From contig NZ_CP068595.1 of the NCBI RefSeq assembly GCF_016772475.1, forward strand, positions 3,410,001 through 3,474,000: a stretch of 64,000 bases of DNA, read 5' to 3'. The notes below the pieces were generated by a model that saw only the letters and a list, made by a program, of their open reading frames with translations, was not told the origin of the DNA and ran no database searches. The DNA comes from Paenibacillus sonchi. GTDB lineage: Bacteria; Bacillota; Bacilli; Paenibacillales; Paenibacillaceae. This document shows, in pieces, positions 52,622-63,767 of this stretch. Within the stretch, counting starts at the first letter, position 1. Each line of letters begins with the position of its first letter. Position numbers and translations under genes: made by a program.

Positions 52622-53347
52622 ATGTTTAATTTGTTGTGGGGAATTTTGTTTGTAGTTGTCAACTTTGGGTTTTATCTGCTCTGCTACCGGCTTTTCGGCA
52701 AAAAAGGCCTGTATGCTTGGGTCGGCGTGGCAACGGTCATCGCCAACATCCAGGTCGCCAAAACTATTGCCATGCCGTTCGATATTGTAATGACGCTGGG
52801 CAACACTATGTATGTCACGCTCTATATGACCAGTGACCTGCTGAATGAGAAATACGGGCGTGCCGAAGCGCGGCATGCGGTATGGTTTGGCTTTTTCACA
52901 CTGCTGATGACCACCGCGATTATGCAGATGGTGCTCCTGTTCGAGCCGCAGGAAACGGATATCGCCCAGTCTTCGCTGGAGACCATCTTTGGTCTGATGC
53001 CGCGGCTGGCGCTGGGCAGCCTTACCGCCTATTTTATCAGCCAGTTCCTCGATGTCCGGCTCTATGCCTGGATTCGCAAATATTACAGCAGCTCGCGCCA
53101 GCTCTGGGTCCGCTCCAACGGCAGTACGATGGTCAGTTCTTTTGTCGATACGCTGGTCTTCTGCACGATTGCCTTCGCCGGAACCTATGACCTCAGAGTG
53201 TGGACAGAGATTTTGCTGACTACTTATGTTGTAAAATTCCTTCTTACCGGGGCTGGAACGCCAATTTTGTACATTGCCCGTTCCTTCAAATTTGCGGAGG
53301 ACGATCTGCCTGTTCATACATCCCCAGATACACGCAGCGTTTCCTGA
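52622..53347 (+). CDS. Queuosine precursor transporter (YhhQ/VUT family)
   Basis: A 241-residue membrane protein with six or so helices. VGVATVIANIQVAKT, TSDLLNEKYGRAEARHAV, YFISQFLDVRLYAWI and SNGSTMVSSFVDTLVF are family landmarks. Members import preQ0 or preQ1, precursors of the tRNA base queuosine. The preQ1 riboswitch overlapping its ribosome binding site confirms the pathway. Monocistronic, with a terminator after it. Confidence 0.92.
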   Translation: MFNLLWGILFVVVNFGFYLLCYRLFGKKGLYAWVGVATVIANIQVAKTIAMPFDIVMTLGNTMYVTLYMTSDLLNEKYGRAEARHAVWFGFFTLLMTTAIMQMVLLFEPQETDIAQSSLETIFGLMPRLALGSLTAYFISQFLDVRLYAWIRKYYSSSRQLWVRSNGSTMVSSFVDTLVFCTIAFAGTYDLRVWTEILLTTYVVKFLLTGAGTPILYIARSFKFAEDDLPVHTSPDTRSVS

Positions 53348-53385
53348 GGATTTGCTCGAGAAGCACCGGTTTAATTGGTCAAAAT

Positions 53386-53432
53386 AAAAAGCAGCAGCCC
53401 GCTCTTTACGGAGCCGGTCTGCTGCTTTTTTT
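53386..53432. terminator. Terminator after the queuosine precursor transporter gene
   Basis: AAAAAGCAGCAG / CTGCTGCTTTTTTT, a 12-bp stem with a 21-nt loop, lies between convergent genes and can act both ways. Confidence 0.87.
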
Positions 53433-53512
53433 GATATAACTTGCATACTCAACATATAAGGGCGGACGCTGGAAACGTATTGACTGCGGGGAAACTGTGT
53501 CCGGGCCGCTAA

Positions 53513-54607
53513 CTATAAATGCAGCACCGTCAGCGCTTTGGACATGGTTGTCAGCGTCTGCGGGCCATCCGGCGTAATCCAGACATCGTCTTCGATCCGC
53601 ACACCGCCCAGACCGGCCACATAGATGCCCGGCTCCACGGTGAATACATTGCCGATGTCAATGTATTCACCGTTCATGCCGTGCAGCGAAGGGTACTCAT
53701 GCGTGTCCATGCCGAGGCCGTGACCGACCCGGTGCATGAAATACTCACCGTAACCGGCCGCTTCAATTACATCACGTGCTGCACGGTCCACCGAGCCGAA
53801 GGTCGCGCCAGCGCGGGAAGCGGCGATGCCCGCTTCATTGGCTGCGAGTACTGTGTTGTAGATTTCAACCAGCTTGGGATTCGCTTCTTCCACAGCGAAG
53901 GTGCGGGTGATGTCCGAAGCGTAGCCAGCGGCGTATACACCCAGGTCGAACATCAGAAAGTCTCCCGGCTGAATAATGCGGCTGCCCGGCACACCGTGCG
54001 GCAAGGCAGTATTCGGTCCGGAGAGAACCATGGTGTCGAAGGAGGGTCCGGAAGCCCCCACCTTTTTCATCAGATACTCCAGCTCGGCAACTAGCTCGAT
54101 TTCACTAACCCCCGCTTTGACATGGGTGAGGCCTTGGCGGAGCACCTCCTCCACCAGCTCGGCGGCATGCTTCATCCGGCTGACCTCATCCGGCGTTTTT
54201 TTCGCGCGCATGGACCGCAGCAGATGGCCGATATCGCGGAAGGCATCCGCAGGAACCGCTTCGGCCAGCTGCTCATAACGGTTAACTGTGAAGTGCTCCT
54301 TCTCAATGCCCACAGTTCCCGGCTTAGAGCCTGCAAAACATGATTTCAACAGCTCATACGGGTTGTCCGTGTCGCTGTGCGTCAGAATCTTAGTTACCGA
54401 GGAGGCGGCATGAGCGGCTTCGGCATCAAGTGCCGGAACGATCAGCATCGGCTCCCCGCCGCGGATCAGCAGCAGTCCCAGAAAACGCTCATGCGGATTG
54501 CTGGCAAATCCGGTCAAATAATAGACATGCTTCGGATCGGTAACGAGCAGCGCATCCAGGCCTCCGCCGGCCATTCCCTGCTCCAATGTGGATAGAGCCT
54601 CATTCAT
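53513..54607 (-). CDS. pepQ: M24-family Xaa-Pro peptidase
   Basis: A 364-residue metallopeptidase with a creatinase-like N-terminal domain (residues 1-130) and a pita-bread catalytic domain. Metal ligands are present: Asp in FDLGVYAAGYASDITRTF (two), His in HRVGHGLGMDTHE, Glu in FTVEPGIYV and Glu in VRIEDDVWI. It cleaves peptides before proline. It resembles YqhT/PepQ of Bacillus. The start ATG 54607 has AAAGGGG upstream. Confidence 0.92.
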   Translation of the reverse strand: MNEALSTLEQGMAGGGLDALLVTDPKHVYYLTGFASNPHERFLGLLLIRGGEPMLIVPALDAEAAHAASSVTKILTHSDTDNPYELLKSCFAGSKPGTVGIEKEHFTVNRYEQLAEAVPADAFRDIGHLLRSMRAKKTPDEVSRMKHAAELVEEVLRQGLTHVKAGVSEIELVAELEYLMKKVGASGPSFDTMVLSGPNTALPHGVPGSRIIQPGDFLMFDLGVYAAGYASDITRTFAVEEANPKLVEIYNTVLAANEAGIAASRAGATFGSVDRAARDVIEAAGYGEYFMHRVGHGLGMDTHEYPSLHGMNGEYIDIGNVFTVEPGIYVAGLGGVRIEDDVWITPDGPQTLTTMSKALTVLHL

Positions 54608-54841
54608 TTCAGTTGTTCCCCTTTCGGATTCACGTTACAAAGCAACGCTCTCATTATAGATCATAACCCGGTAGGGTGCACGCGCAGGAAAATGAGGTGG
54701 TCCCTGGTTTATGACCAGGGGGTGCGGGGTAATAGGTGCCACAATCGTTTTACGGCCAGGGCAGTGGCGAGAGCTGAATTATGCATATTGATGCCGAATG
54801 AGCTGTTGGCTTTTTTACTATCCGTCTGTGTCTAGTCGTAA

Positions 54842-55019
54842 CTGTATTCCATACAACTAAAGTGAATGTTTTTATGTCCAAACCAGAGTTTATTGCACTT
54901 CGTACAATTAAAAAGCCTCCAATGGGCTGAAATCAATCCAAACGCTATTTTAGTTGTACGAAATACACTTAGCGCTGTCATGAGGCGGTTTTGCCTTCTT
55001 TTAACTGCACATAATACAC
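54842..55019 (+). repeat. Dyad repeat element, family 1 subtype, spacing 51-61-51
   Basis: Dyads at 54842 (CTGTAT-TCC-ATACAA), 54893 (TTGCAC-TTC-GTACAA), 54954 (TTGTAC-GAA-ATACAC) and 55005 (CTGCAC-ATA-ATACAC). The flanks read YTAAA instead of YAGAA, so this is a variant. The rest of the 540-bp gap holds only a short GC hairpin (CCCTGGT / ACCAGGG, 54702-54720). Confidence 0.8.
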
Positions 55020-55146
55020 ATAATACATTTAGCATACCTGCGTGAAAGGTTTGGGTTCCCATCTGCATTTCATTTGTTTCCTGTACAATCTCATTCCGTA
55101 CGGGCTCCATCCGCACCCGGAATTTTATCCTGTGGGAGGTTATATT

Positions 55147-56424
55147 ATGTTTCGTAAAAAATGCCTTACCCGCATGTGGCTGCTAGGCGGCTCATGCATT
55201 ATAGGGGTTGGACTGCTGAGCGCCTGCATGAATTCTGCCTCACCGGAGGTTAACGAAACCGGAATGGGCGCCGGGGGCAACCACCCTGCGATGACACCTG
55301 CCGCATCCGCTAATTCTAAGCCAGTGCCATCAGCAGCCGAACCGTCAGAAGGCGGAGGGGGGAACCCGGAGAATACGCAGCCTGCCTTATCTTCTTCGGC
55401 CTTTCCGTACACGGCCCAAACATTGGCCAGCGGTTTGAATGTTCCATGGGAGATGGCCTTCGCGCCGGATGGGCGGATCTTTTTCACCGAACGGCCCGGC
55501 ACCTTGCGTGTATTTGAAGAAGGTGAGCTGAGGAAGAATCCGCTGCTGGAGCTCCCGGCGCCTTTTATCAGCGAAGGCGAAGGCGGGCTGTTGGGCTTTG
55601 CGCTGGATCCGGCTTTTGAAGACAACGGTTTCGCTTATGCCTACCATTCATACCGCAGTGACAGCGGCGGCGTGGAGAACCGGGTGCTGCGGTTAAGCAT
55701 CAGCGGGAGCAAGGCCGGGATCGACAAGGTTCTGCTGGACAGCATTCCCGGTGATGCCAACCACAACGGCGGACGGATCAAATTCGGGCCTGACGGTTAT
55801 CTGTATATCACTACCGGCGAAAGGTATGAGCCGGAGCTGGCGCAGGATCAGGAGAGCCTGGGCGGCAAAATCCTGCGCATTTCCAAAGACGGCTCCATCC
55901 CGGCGGATAATCCGTTCCGTGATTCTCCCGTCTACAGCCGGGGGCACCGCAATCCGCAGGGGCTGGCCTGGCAGCCGGAGAGCGGAGTTCTCTACAGCTC
56001 GGAACACGGCCAATCGAGCCATGACGAGATCAACATTATTGAGGCCGGGAGCAATTATGGATGGCCGCTGATCGAAGGCGATGAGGCCGGAACCGGGAGG
56101 GGGGAGCAGATGAAGCTTCCGCTGCTGCATAGCGGGGAGGAGACTTGGGCGCCGTCAGGAATGGCTTTTATTACCCAGGGGCCATGGAGCGGCGAACTGC
56201 TTGTGGCGAATCTGGCCGGACAGCAGCTGCTTCATGTTTCACCGGGTACGGGAGATAAGAAACCTTCGGCGGAAGCTTTGTTTCAGGGAAAATGGGGGCG
56301 TATCCGCAACGTGGCCGAAGGGCCGGACGGCACGCTCTACGTGATGACCAATAACCGGGATGGCAGAGGCAGCCCTGGCACAGCGGACGATCAGCTGATC
56401 GCTTTGAAGCCCAATTGGAAGTGA
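55147..56424 (+). CDS. Glucose/sorbosone-type dehydrogenase lipoprotein (PQQ aldose dehydrogenase fold)
   Basis: A 425-residue exported protein. The signal peptide ends in the lipobox LLSAC, followed by a Ser/Pro/Gly-rich linker to about residue 90. The beta-propeller contains LNVPWEMAFAPDGRIFFTER, DPAFEDNGFAYAYHSY, GRIKFGPDGYLYITTGE, RGHRNPQGLAW and SEHGQSSHDEIN, as in soluble aldose sugar dehydrogenases of the YliI type. It probably oxidises sugars outside the cell with PQQ; no pqq genes are nearby. ATG 55147 has GGGAGGT upstream. Confidence 0.88.
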   Translation: MFRKKCLTRMWLLGGSCIIGVGLLSACMNSASPEVNETGMGAGGNHPAMTPAASANSKPVPSAAEPSEGGGGNPENTQPALSSSAFPYTAQTLASGLNVPWEMAFAPDGRIFFTERPGTLRVFEEGELRKNPLLELPAPFISEGEGGLLGFALDPAFEDNGFAYAYHSYRSDSGGVENRVLRLSISGSKAGIDKVLLDSIPGDANHNGGRIKFGPDGYLYITTGERYEPELAQDQESLGGKILRISKDGSIPADNPFRDSPVYSRGHRNPQGLAWQPESGVLYSSEHGQSSHDEINIIEAGSNYGWPLIEGDEAGTGRGEQMKLPLLHSGEETWAPSGMAFITQGPWSGELLVANLAGQQLLHVSPGTGDKKPSAEALFQGKWGRIRNVAEGPDGTLYVMTNNRDGRGSPGTADDQLIALKPNWK

Positions 56425-56448
56425 GCAGTTCAGCTGCTCTCTTTTTTT
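56423..56448 (+). terminator. Terminator after the sugar dehydrogenase gene
   Basis: GAGCAG / CTGCTC with a 5-nt loop, overlapping the stop codon, is followed by TCTTTTTTT. The next 290 bp are AT-rich and hold the unplaced promoter of the SLH protein gene. Confidence 0.75.
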
Positions 56449-56739
56449 GCTAAATTGATAGAAATTTCAATAGTCCTTCTCTTTTATGTACATTCAGGTC
56501 TTAAGTCCTGGTTCCATGCTTGATAATATGGCGAAATGTGACAAAATATCTTTATTTACGCTAAATTAAGAGATTCTCCGGTCTATTGTTAAGGAATTGA
56601 TTGACATTAAATAGGTCCTTAGATAGGATGCCATTATGTCTATCTGAATTTTGACAATTCTGCTGGGGGAGGAGTCAAGGATAGATTCTGGATTGTAGGA
56701 TGGGATGGAATGACTATCTTTGGTGTAAAGGAGACAATT

Positions 56740-59700
56740 ATGTATTCAAAAAGGTTGAGAAGTGCAGTATCCATGGTATTGGTTTTCATTTTATCTTTTA
56801 TGGGTGTGCTGGAGGTATCGGCTGCATCGCTGAAAGCGACGGTGGTAACCTCGGAGAAAATGCTGAACGGGACACAGAAGATCTCCGTCAACAGCGTGCT
56901 GGATGTAACCTACGGAGACTACAACAAGCTTAACGAAGTGAAGTTCTCTCTTAGTAAAGACGGCAATGTATTGGCAACCCAAATCAAGCAAAAAGATCAG
57001 GGAGAACGCCTATCTGCAGCGGATTCCGTATATTCGCTCAAGTACCCTGATATCTCATTTGAGGGACTTACCGCCGGCGAGGAGGTTGTGCTTCAGGCAG
57101 AATATCAAGGGGAGTCGGGGTTAATAGTTACTGACCCGCAGAGCATAAAGGTTCCTGCTTCATCTGAAATACAAATTGTTGTGGAACGGATGACTAAGGA
57201 TTCCGATACATACATAAATTCACCAACCGGAGAAGTCCGCAGCGATGATAAAAATATCAGGCTGACGATTTTAAGCAAAGGCGTGCCGCTCGCCAATGAA
57301 GCGATTTCGGTTGGAACTTACTCCTCCTACAACAATCTGACTACAGATGAGGCTGGCCAGGTACAGATCATAGGGAACCCGAGAGTTTCGATGACAAGTC
57401 CGGTGCTTTTTGTGTCTGTTCGTCAAGGAAAACCAGACTATGAGGCTACGCCTCTATATGTCAATAACCTGATGAAAGAAGGTACATACACAGCGGCTAT
57501 CCGTTACCTTGACGGGAATGGAAAACTGATTCAGCAGCAATCGGACAATACTTCCCTGCCGAGTGGGGTAAGCCAATCCTTTGGCACTTCAGGGCTGGAT
57601 GTGCTGGTGCTCAAAACAGGTGAAATTTCGGACTCTTATCCGGCGCTGATCAGATCCGTAGAAAATGAAGTGTACATGTTCCAGACAAGCCAGACCGCAT
57701 TGTATTCAGCCGCAGACGGGGCTCATCTGGAGATTGTACAGGACAGCAGCGAATACAGCCGCTTGGGCTTTGAGTATTCATGGGAAGGGGCACCTGTTGA
57801 GATTGAGTCCTTCTCCATTGTTCCCAACAATCAGTACAAACAAGTCAATTTATCCAATCCGTTCAAGAACATAACCTCTAATTCATTATATGTGAAGAAA
57901 AATGTGGAATATGATATTACAGCAGTTGCAGGTATCCCCGGAACAAACAGCAAGGTTGTACTGAGAAACCAGGTCAAACCTGCCGAAGACCAGTTCACTG
58001 TGCAATATGCAGCCAACGCTGCGGACTTCAGCGCCCTGAAGGTTCAGGTGCCGGATCGCGGACAAGGGCTGGGGGATCTATTTATTTCCTATTTGAATAA
58101 TAAATTTAATTACAATGAGCTCAGCCTGAAGGTTCAGGCTGCTGATTCAACCTTGTATGTACGGAAAGGTGAAGAAATTCACCGTTTAACTACTACAGTT
58201 TCCGGCGCAGCCAAGAACAGCAGCTATAATGATGAAATCGTGCTGAATTCCTTTTTCACCCCGGCGGATAATGAGTATGTATTCAAGGGAGGAAGCAAAT
58301 ACACGTCTCAAGTCATTCTGAAGGTCCTTAGTTCCGACTACTATGACCAAGACGAAGTCCGCAATCAAATTGTATTGGGTGAGAACCTGCAGTTGCGGGT
58401 GGACATGAAGGACGAGTACGATAACGCGATAGATTTGACAAGTGACTACACCATTCAAATTCTGGATGCCTCTGGAGCAATCGTTGAAGACAACGGGCTG
58501 AGCTGGACATCTGAAGAAGAAGACGGCAAGCTGATGCGTATCAGCCAGCGGCAATGGAAGCCTGCGAAGTCCGGCGATTACACTATTCAATTTCTGCCGC
58601 ATCACTACGTAAGCGGGACCGGGTACGTTAAGGGGGCAGTGATTGCCGAAACCGCCCTCAAGGTTCTGCCGAAGCAGGAGCTAGAAGTCGAAATCCGTGA
58701 TAAGTCCGGAAATTTGGTGGACCTGGTGAATAAGCCTTATATGACCATAGACCAGGCTGAGAAGGTAACTGTTACTGTACGCGAGCATATTACAGGCGGG
58801 CTTGGAAAAGTTCTGCCAGGTGTAAAGGTGACCCGGTACGGTGAAGACATCGGAGTAACAGATGAGCAGGGCCAACTGGTTCTGCCGGCAAGACTGGGTA
58901 CGTATCTCGGCGAATTCTTTTTCAAGAAAACGGATTATTTATCCAGAACGGAATCTGTTGCCGTTATCGATCCGAAGAATCAAGCTGTAGTCCGGGTCCG
59001 GGGATTGGATAAGGCTGAAGGTGCTTATGACGGTGGAGTTCCGCTGGACTACGCTTATGTTCAAGCCGTAATCCAAAAGAGTGATGACAGCTACACCCGG
59101 CAGTCGAAGTTCATCGGCACCGGGGCGAGCAGACATTTCTGGTTGTAGAATCGCCATCGACGGTCGGAGTAGATTTCATGCGCTATAACCGCAGCCATCT
59201 GGGGGTGGAATCTAAATACGGTTACTACATGTATGGTTCCATTCATACCGAGCCGGGTAAGGATTATTCCCTGCTGCTTGATGCAAGAGAACCGCTGCAG
59301 GCAGTCAGCAAAGTCAACCTGACTAAATATATGGAGGAATTATCGGTTATCCGCAAGGATTTGCCGGGCGTTGATTATGTGCCTTATGTAATCGACAGCA
59401 ATACCAGTGAAGATAATTATTTTTATGCCACAGAAGGAACTTATAGCGTTCTTGCCCACACCAAGGGAGACATCTTTATTTACCGCGATGATGTTGCTGT
59501 AAATGCAGGAGATAATATATGGGATTATAATGACAGTGCCGCCGGATTAGCGACGCTGCTTGCCCCGGACTCGGGAAGCATTTACGGTGTAGAGTACATT
59601 ACACCAGCCCGGTCGCAATTAAGAGGCTACTCCTACGATGCCAGACAGATCCAGTTGACCCCGGGGGAAGTCATCGTTAAGGTGGACCAATTGGTCGGCA

Positions 59701-61987
59701 GTCTTGAATATCAGTTCAATATTCATTTTGCAGCGGGAGCATTGAAAGCAGGAACTATATCGGAACTTGTGCCGGGAGCTATTGCCGGATTGGATATTTT
59801 TGGACTGCAGAACGGCAAACTGGTTCGCACCTCCGGCAATGAACAGATGCAAATCGGATTAGTTGATACCGCAGGAAACCATATTGGACAACTTAGTAAA
59901 CCCCGGATTCTGGTTACAGACTATGGATCATCCCGGGATATAAACTTCTGTACCCTGAAGCGGCATCTTATGAGATCCAGGATGAGGCCGGAATGAAACT
60001 GTATGAAGGAACTTCTACCGGCTATCCAATTAACGTAAATAGAATTTTCCCAAATGGAACCTATGTGCTTAAAGCTTCGGTAACGATTGAAGGAAAAACC
60101 TATAGCTTGGACAAGAAATTTGTTTTGGACACAGCTGCGGGAACCGTTATTGATCCTGGTGTGCCTGTTCCGGGCGGAAACGGCGGCAGCGGGGGTACAG
60201 ATCCGGGGAACGGCAGCAATCCCGATAATGGAAGCGGTAATGGCAGTGGTAACGGAAACGGAAATGGTAATGGTAACGGCGGTGTAACGGCACCTGTAAC
60301 CACAACGCCGGTAAATGTGAACGTAAATGAACAGAATACGAAGCTTCAGGACTTGGTAAAAAATACAACCGGGACACAGGCAGAACGGGCAGCTGCGGCG
60401 CAGAAAGCGCTGGGCAGCATTGCCGAATCCCTGAAGTCCGGGGCCACCGCCCAAGAAGCGGAACAGAACAGCAAAAGCATGTCTCAAGCCCTGGACAGTG
60501 CGGCCCAATTGCTGGCAAGCATTCAAGATCCTGCAGAGAAGCAAAAGATTGTCAGTTCAATCCATACCTTAATAGACAGCGCACCGTATGTATTGAACAA
60601 GCTGGATACTGCTGACAAAGCACTTGCCTTTGCACAGACTCTCATACAGAATGCGGCAGCAGTTCTGAATAACACACAGGGTGTTGCGGCAGCAGAGATC
60701 GAGCAATTGAAACAAAGCATAGTGACATCGAGCCAGGCAGCCCTGAATAAAGCCGGCGAAGTTTCAATCTCTAAGGAGCATGTGACTCTGGAGGGGAACA
60801 CAGTTTCCTCACAATTGACGGAAGAACTCGTCAGCAAGCAGATTGAAGCCTCCAAAAAGGCTTTGGCTGCGGTATCAGAGCAGCTTACTGCCAAGCTGGG
60901 GGCAGGTCTGGCCAGTGAACTTAAGGTTTCCCTGACCGTTGAGGTTCCGGCGATGGGCAATGGTGTGAACAAGCTGAACACCTCGCTGCCTTCTGAGATT
61001 CTTAAGGTGATTCAGGACAATGATATTGACGGTCTCAAGCTTCAGATGGGGACAACCGCATTCACCATTGAGCCGGATACATTCGGCACGGTGGAAGCGG
61101 GGCAGAAAATAACCCTGGCGGCTGAGGTAGTGGAGAATGCTGTGATCGGCAAGCCGGGTCAGGCAGAGCCATTGGCTACCCTGCCGGTGATGGAATTCCG
61201 CGCAACGGTAGGAGATAAGGCGGTTAAGAAATTCGAGAAGCCGGTTAATGTGACCTTTGATGTCTCCGCAATTGATACATCCAAATACTCAGCAGAGAAC
61301 CTTGAGCGTCTCACAGTGTATGTGCTCAATGAGACCAGTCTGACCTGGGAAGCTGTTGGCGGTAAATATGATCCGATTACACAAACAGTAAGTGCGCTTA
61401 GAGGGCATTTCAGCCGTTATACCGTAATGATCGGGTCAGCCGCATTTAAGGATGTAGCAGACAATCATTGGGCGAAAAAAGAGATCAATTACCTGTTAAC
61501 CAAGGGTATCCTGGAGCAGACAGCGGAGTTTAATCCTTCGGGCAAGGTGACCCGTGCACAGTTCGCCAACTGGATTTCCAGAGCCTATGGTTTGGACGGC
61601 AACGGGCTGACCCTGCCATTCAGCGATGTTGCAGAAGGAAGCGCCGGCTATAATGGAGTTGCCGCTGCTTATGAAGCCGGAATTATTACAGGCAAATCTT
61701 CTACGGTTTTTGACCCTGAGGCTACAATCAGCCGTCAGGAGATTGCTACGATGCTGGCACGCGCCCTTACGCTCTATAACGGGGCGAAGACAGCTGCCGA
61801 TCCCGGAGCATTGAACGCCGCTTATACCGATGGCGGTAAAATTGCCAAGTGGGCAGCAGCAGGCGTTGCTCTGGCTAAACGCACCGATCTTTTCAAAGGT
61901 TTTGAAGACGGGACTTTCCGTCCGGCACAAACGGCAACCAAAGCGGAAGCCGCCGCACTGATTTACAGACTTTATCAACTGAAATAA
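56740..61987 (+). pseudogene. Large secreted S-layer-homology protein, interrupted by two one-base frameshifts
   Basis: Start ATG 56740 follows AAAGGAGA and opens a signal peptide (SMVLVFILSFMGVLEVSA). A long beta-rich region with Ig- or carboxypeptidase-regulatory-like repeats follows, then a Gly/Asn-rich linker (about 60175-60285), a helical segment, and three SLH domains (AFKDVADNHWAKKEI, LPFSDVAEGSAG, AYTDGGKIAKWA starts) that hold it on the cell wall. The frame changes at GGGG (59122-59125) and near TATGG (59922-59926), each by one missing base; restored, the protein has about 1,750 residues. The middle (59178-59996) and last (59993-61987) parts are otherwise open. A surface adhesin or structural role is likely. 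Confidence 0.85.
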
Positions 61988-62013
61988 AGTGAACAGTCTG
62001 TGTTAAACCCTTA

Positions 62014-62062
62014 AAGGCTGGCCTGTACGCAGATTCTGAGTCTGTGAAGGGCCAGTCTTTTT
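62014..62062 (+). terminator. Terminator after the SLH protein gene
   Basis: AAGGCTGGCC pairs with GGCCAGTCTT around an inner CAGA / TCTG hairpin and is followed by TTTTTG. Confidence 0.72.
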
Positions 62063-62186
62063 GTGTCCGGTGAGACCGGCTTTTCTTCATCCCCTGATAT
62101 GATGTAACATAATCTTAGATATGTGCTTTTAAAAGGCCGGGCCAGGCTGAAGCTGGCGGGTTCAGTGTGAAGAGAGGGGAATGCCC

Positions 62187-62504
62187 ATGGTAGGGAAGAC
62201 AGTACTGGTGACCGGAGGCAACTCCGGGATGGGGCTGGCGACAACCATTGCAATGGCCCGCCGGGGAGCAGCGGTAATTATGGCCTGCCGCAGCCGTACG
62301 CGGGGAGAGGAAGCACTGGCGGAAGCCAAGCGGCCGAGCGGGTCGGACAACATCAGGCTGATGCTGTGCGATCTGGATTCATTCGATAGCGTGCGCGCTT
62401 TTGCAGAGGAATTTGCGGCCGGTTATCCGGTGCTTGATGTCCTGATCAATAATGCGGGCGTCGTTGCAGTTGGAAATTCGTATAATTGCAGGAGGAATGG
62501 ATGA
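62187..62504 (+). pseudogene. Truncated short-chain dehydrogenase
   Basis: Only the N-terminal cofactor half of an SDR is present: VLVTGGNSGMGLATTIAMA, DLDSFDSVRAF and LINNAGVV, about 105 residues. The Tyr-x3-Lys catalytic region is gone, and the frame ends in unrelated residues just where a ribosome binding site for the next gene begins. GAGAGGGG precedes ATG 62187. A deletion, not a frameshift, explains it. Confidence 0.82.
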
Positions 62505-63008
62505 ATGACAGCGCAGAATTACAGCATTGAAGATGCGGCAGCCGGGGATTTGGCGGCGATCGTGGATATTTATAACTCGACGGTTGCAGGCAGGATGGTG
62601 ACCGCCGATCTTGAGCCGGTGAGCGTTGCGGACAGAGAGAAGTGGTTTCAGGAGCATAACAGTCATCACAGGCCGCTCTGGGTGCTGAAAAAGGACGGAG
62701 AAATCGCAGCCTGGTTCAGCTTCCAGTCCTTTTACGGCCGTCCGGCCTATAACGGCACTGCGGAAATCAGTGTCTATGTAAATGAAAAATTCCGCGGCAC
62801 AGGGGCAGGAAGCCTGCTGCTGGCCAAAGCTCTGGAGGAATGCCCCCGCCTTGGTCTGCAGAATCTGGTCGGCTTTGTGTTTGGCCACAATGAGCCAAGC
62901 CTGTCGCTGCTGCGGAAATTTGGTTTTGAAGAGTGGGGCCTGCTGCCGGGTGTGGCCGAAATGGACGGCGTTCTGCGTGATCTGGTGATTATCGGCCGCA
63001 AGCTGTAA
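62505..63008 (+). CDS. GNAT acetyltransferase, phosphinothricin-acetyltransferase type
   Basis: A 167-residue enzyme. [20 protein letters not shown] near the start, [22 protein letters not shown] with the acetyl-CoA loop, and [20 protein letters not shown] match the PAT/YncA group, which acetylates amino-acid-like compounds such as methionine sulfone or phosphinothricin. GGAGG lies 9 bases before ATG 62505. It directly follows the SDR fragment. Confidence 0.9.
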   Translation: MTAQNYSIEDAAAGDLAAIVDIYNSTVAGRMVTADLEPVSVADREKWFQEHNSHHRPLWVLKKDGEIAAWFSFQSFYGRPAYNGTAEISVYVNEKFRGTGAGSLLLAKALEECPRLGLQNLVGFVFGHNEPSLSLLRKFGFEEWGLLPGVAEMDGVLRDLVIIGRKL

Positions 63009-63051
63009 TCCATGGGAAGGCTCTTCCGGCGTCAGCGGCGCTTCCCGGTGC

Positions 63052-63396
63052 TTAATGCGGGCGGATGGGTTCAGGCTGGCACTCTTCGGCGGTAATCCAT
63101 GAATCCGACCACTGCTGCAGGTCACGGATCACAGATTCCAGTGCGCGCCCCTTATCCGTCAGAGAATATTGGATGCGGACGGGGGTCTCCGGGAATACCT
63201 CACGGAGAACGATCCCTTCCTGCTCAAGTTCCTTGAGCCGTTCGGAGAGCAGTCTGCCGCTGACCGGCAGGGCGGCTTCAATGACACTGAACCGCTGCGG
63301 TCCCTGGAGAAGCTGGTAGATGATTAAGCCCGTCCAACGTCTGCCGATGATATCCATGCTTTTTTGTAACCGTGGACACAAATCTGTAGATTTCAT
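63052..63396 (-). CDS. HxlR-family transcriptional regulator
   Basis: A 114-residue winged-helix regulator. LCPRLQKSMDIIGRRWTGLIIY holds the conserved cysteine, which in HxlR-type proteins often senses aldehydes or redox state. SVIEAALPVSGRLLSERLKELE is the DNA-binding helix region, and RIQYSLTDKGRAL the wing. ATG 63396 has AGAGGTGAG upstream. It is divergent from yqkE. Confidence 0.92.
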   Translation of the reverse strand: MKSTDLCPRLQKSMDIIGRRWTGLIIYQLLQGPQRFSVIEAALPVSGRLLSERLKELEQEGIVLREVFPETPVRIQYSLTDKGRALESVIRDLQQWSDSWITAEECQPEPIRPH

Positions 63397-63486
63397 AAGG
63401 CTCACCTCTTAATTAACATTATAAACAAAAAGACCTGCAGCTAAAACAAATTTGATATACTGACCGCCCCGAAAGGATGATAAACA

Positions 63487-63747
63487 ATGGCTAAGAAGAA
63501 AAAAGCAGCCCCTGCACCGCGCCCCGCGGCTTCGGATGCTCCGGCAACCCTGAAGGATCTGCTGAGCAGCGATGTGCTGGATAAGCTGAAGGCGCAATCG
63601 GACGCGCTGAAGGCTGAGGAACACGAGAAAAAAGAAGCCGCCAGAAAGGCAGTGGAAGACCAGCGGAAGGCGGAGCAGAAACGTCTGGAAAACGATTTTG
63701 CCCATTTGCTGGAGAACAGCAGCCAGGATTGGCACAAATTTAAATAA
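63487..63747 (+). CDS. yqkE: YqkE family protein (DUF3886)
   Basis: An 86-residue, highly charged, mainly helical protein. TLKDLLSSDVLDKLKAQ and the Lys/Glu-rich middle ending in DFAHLLENSSQDWHKFK match YqkE of Bacillus. Its function is unknown. AAAGGATGA precedes the ATG. Confidence 0.85.
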   Translation: MAKKKKAAPAPRPAASDAPATLKDLLSSDVLDKLKAQSDALKAEEHEKKEAARKAVEDQRKAEQKRLENDFAHLLENSSQDWHKFK

Positions 63748-63767
63748 CCGCATTTCCAATAAAAGGG

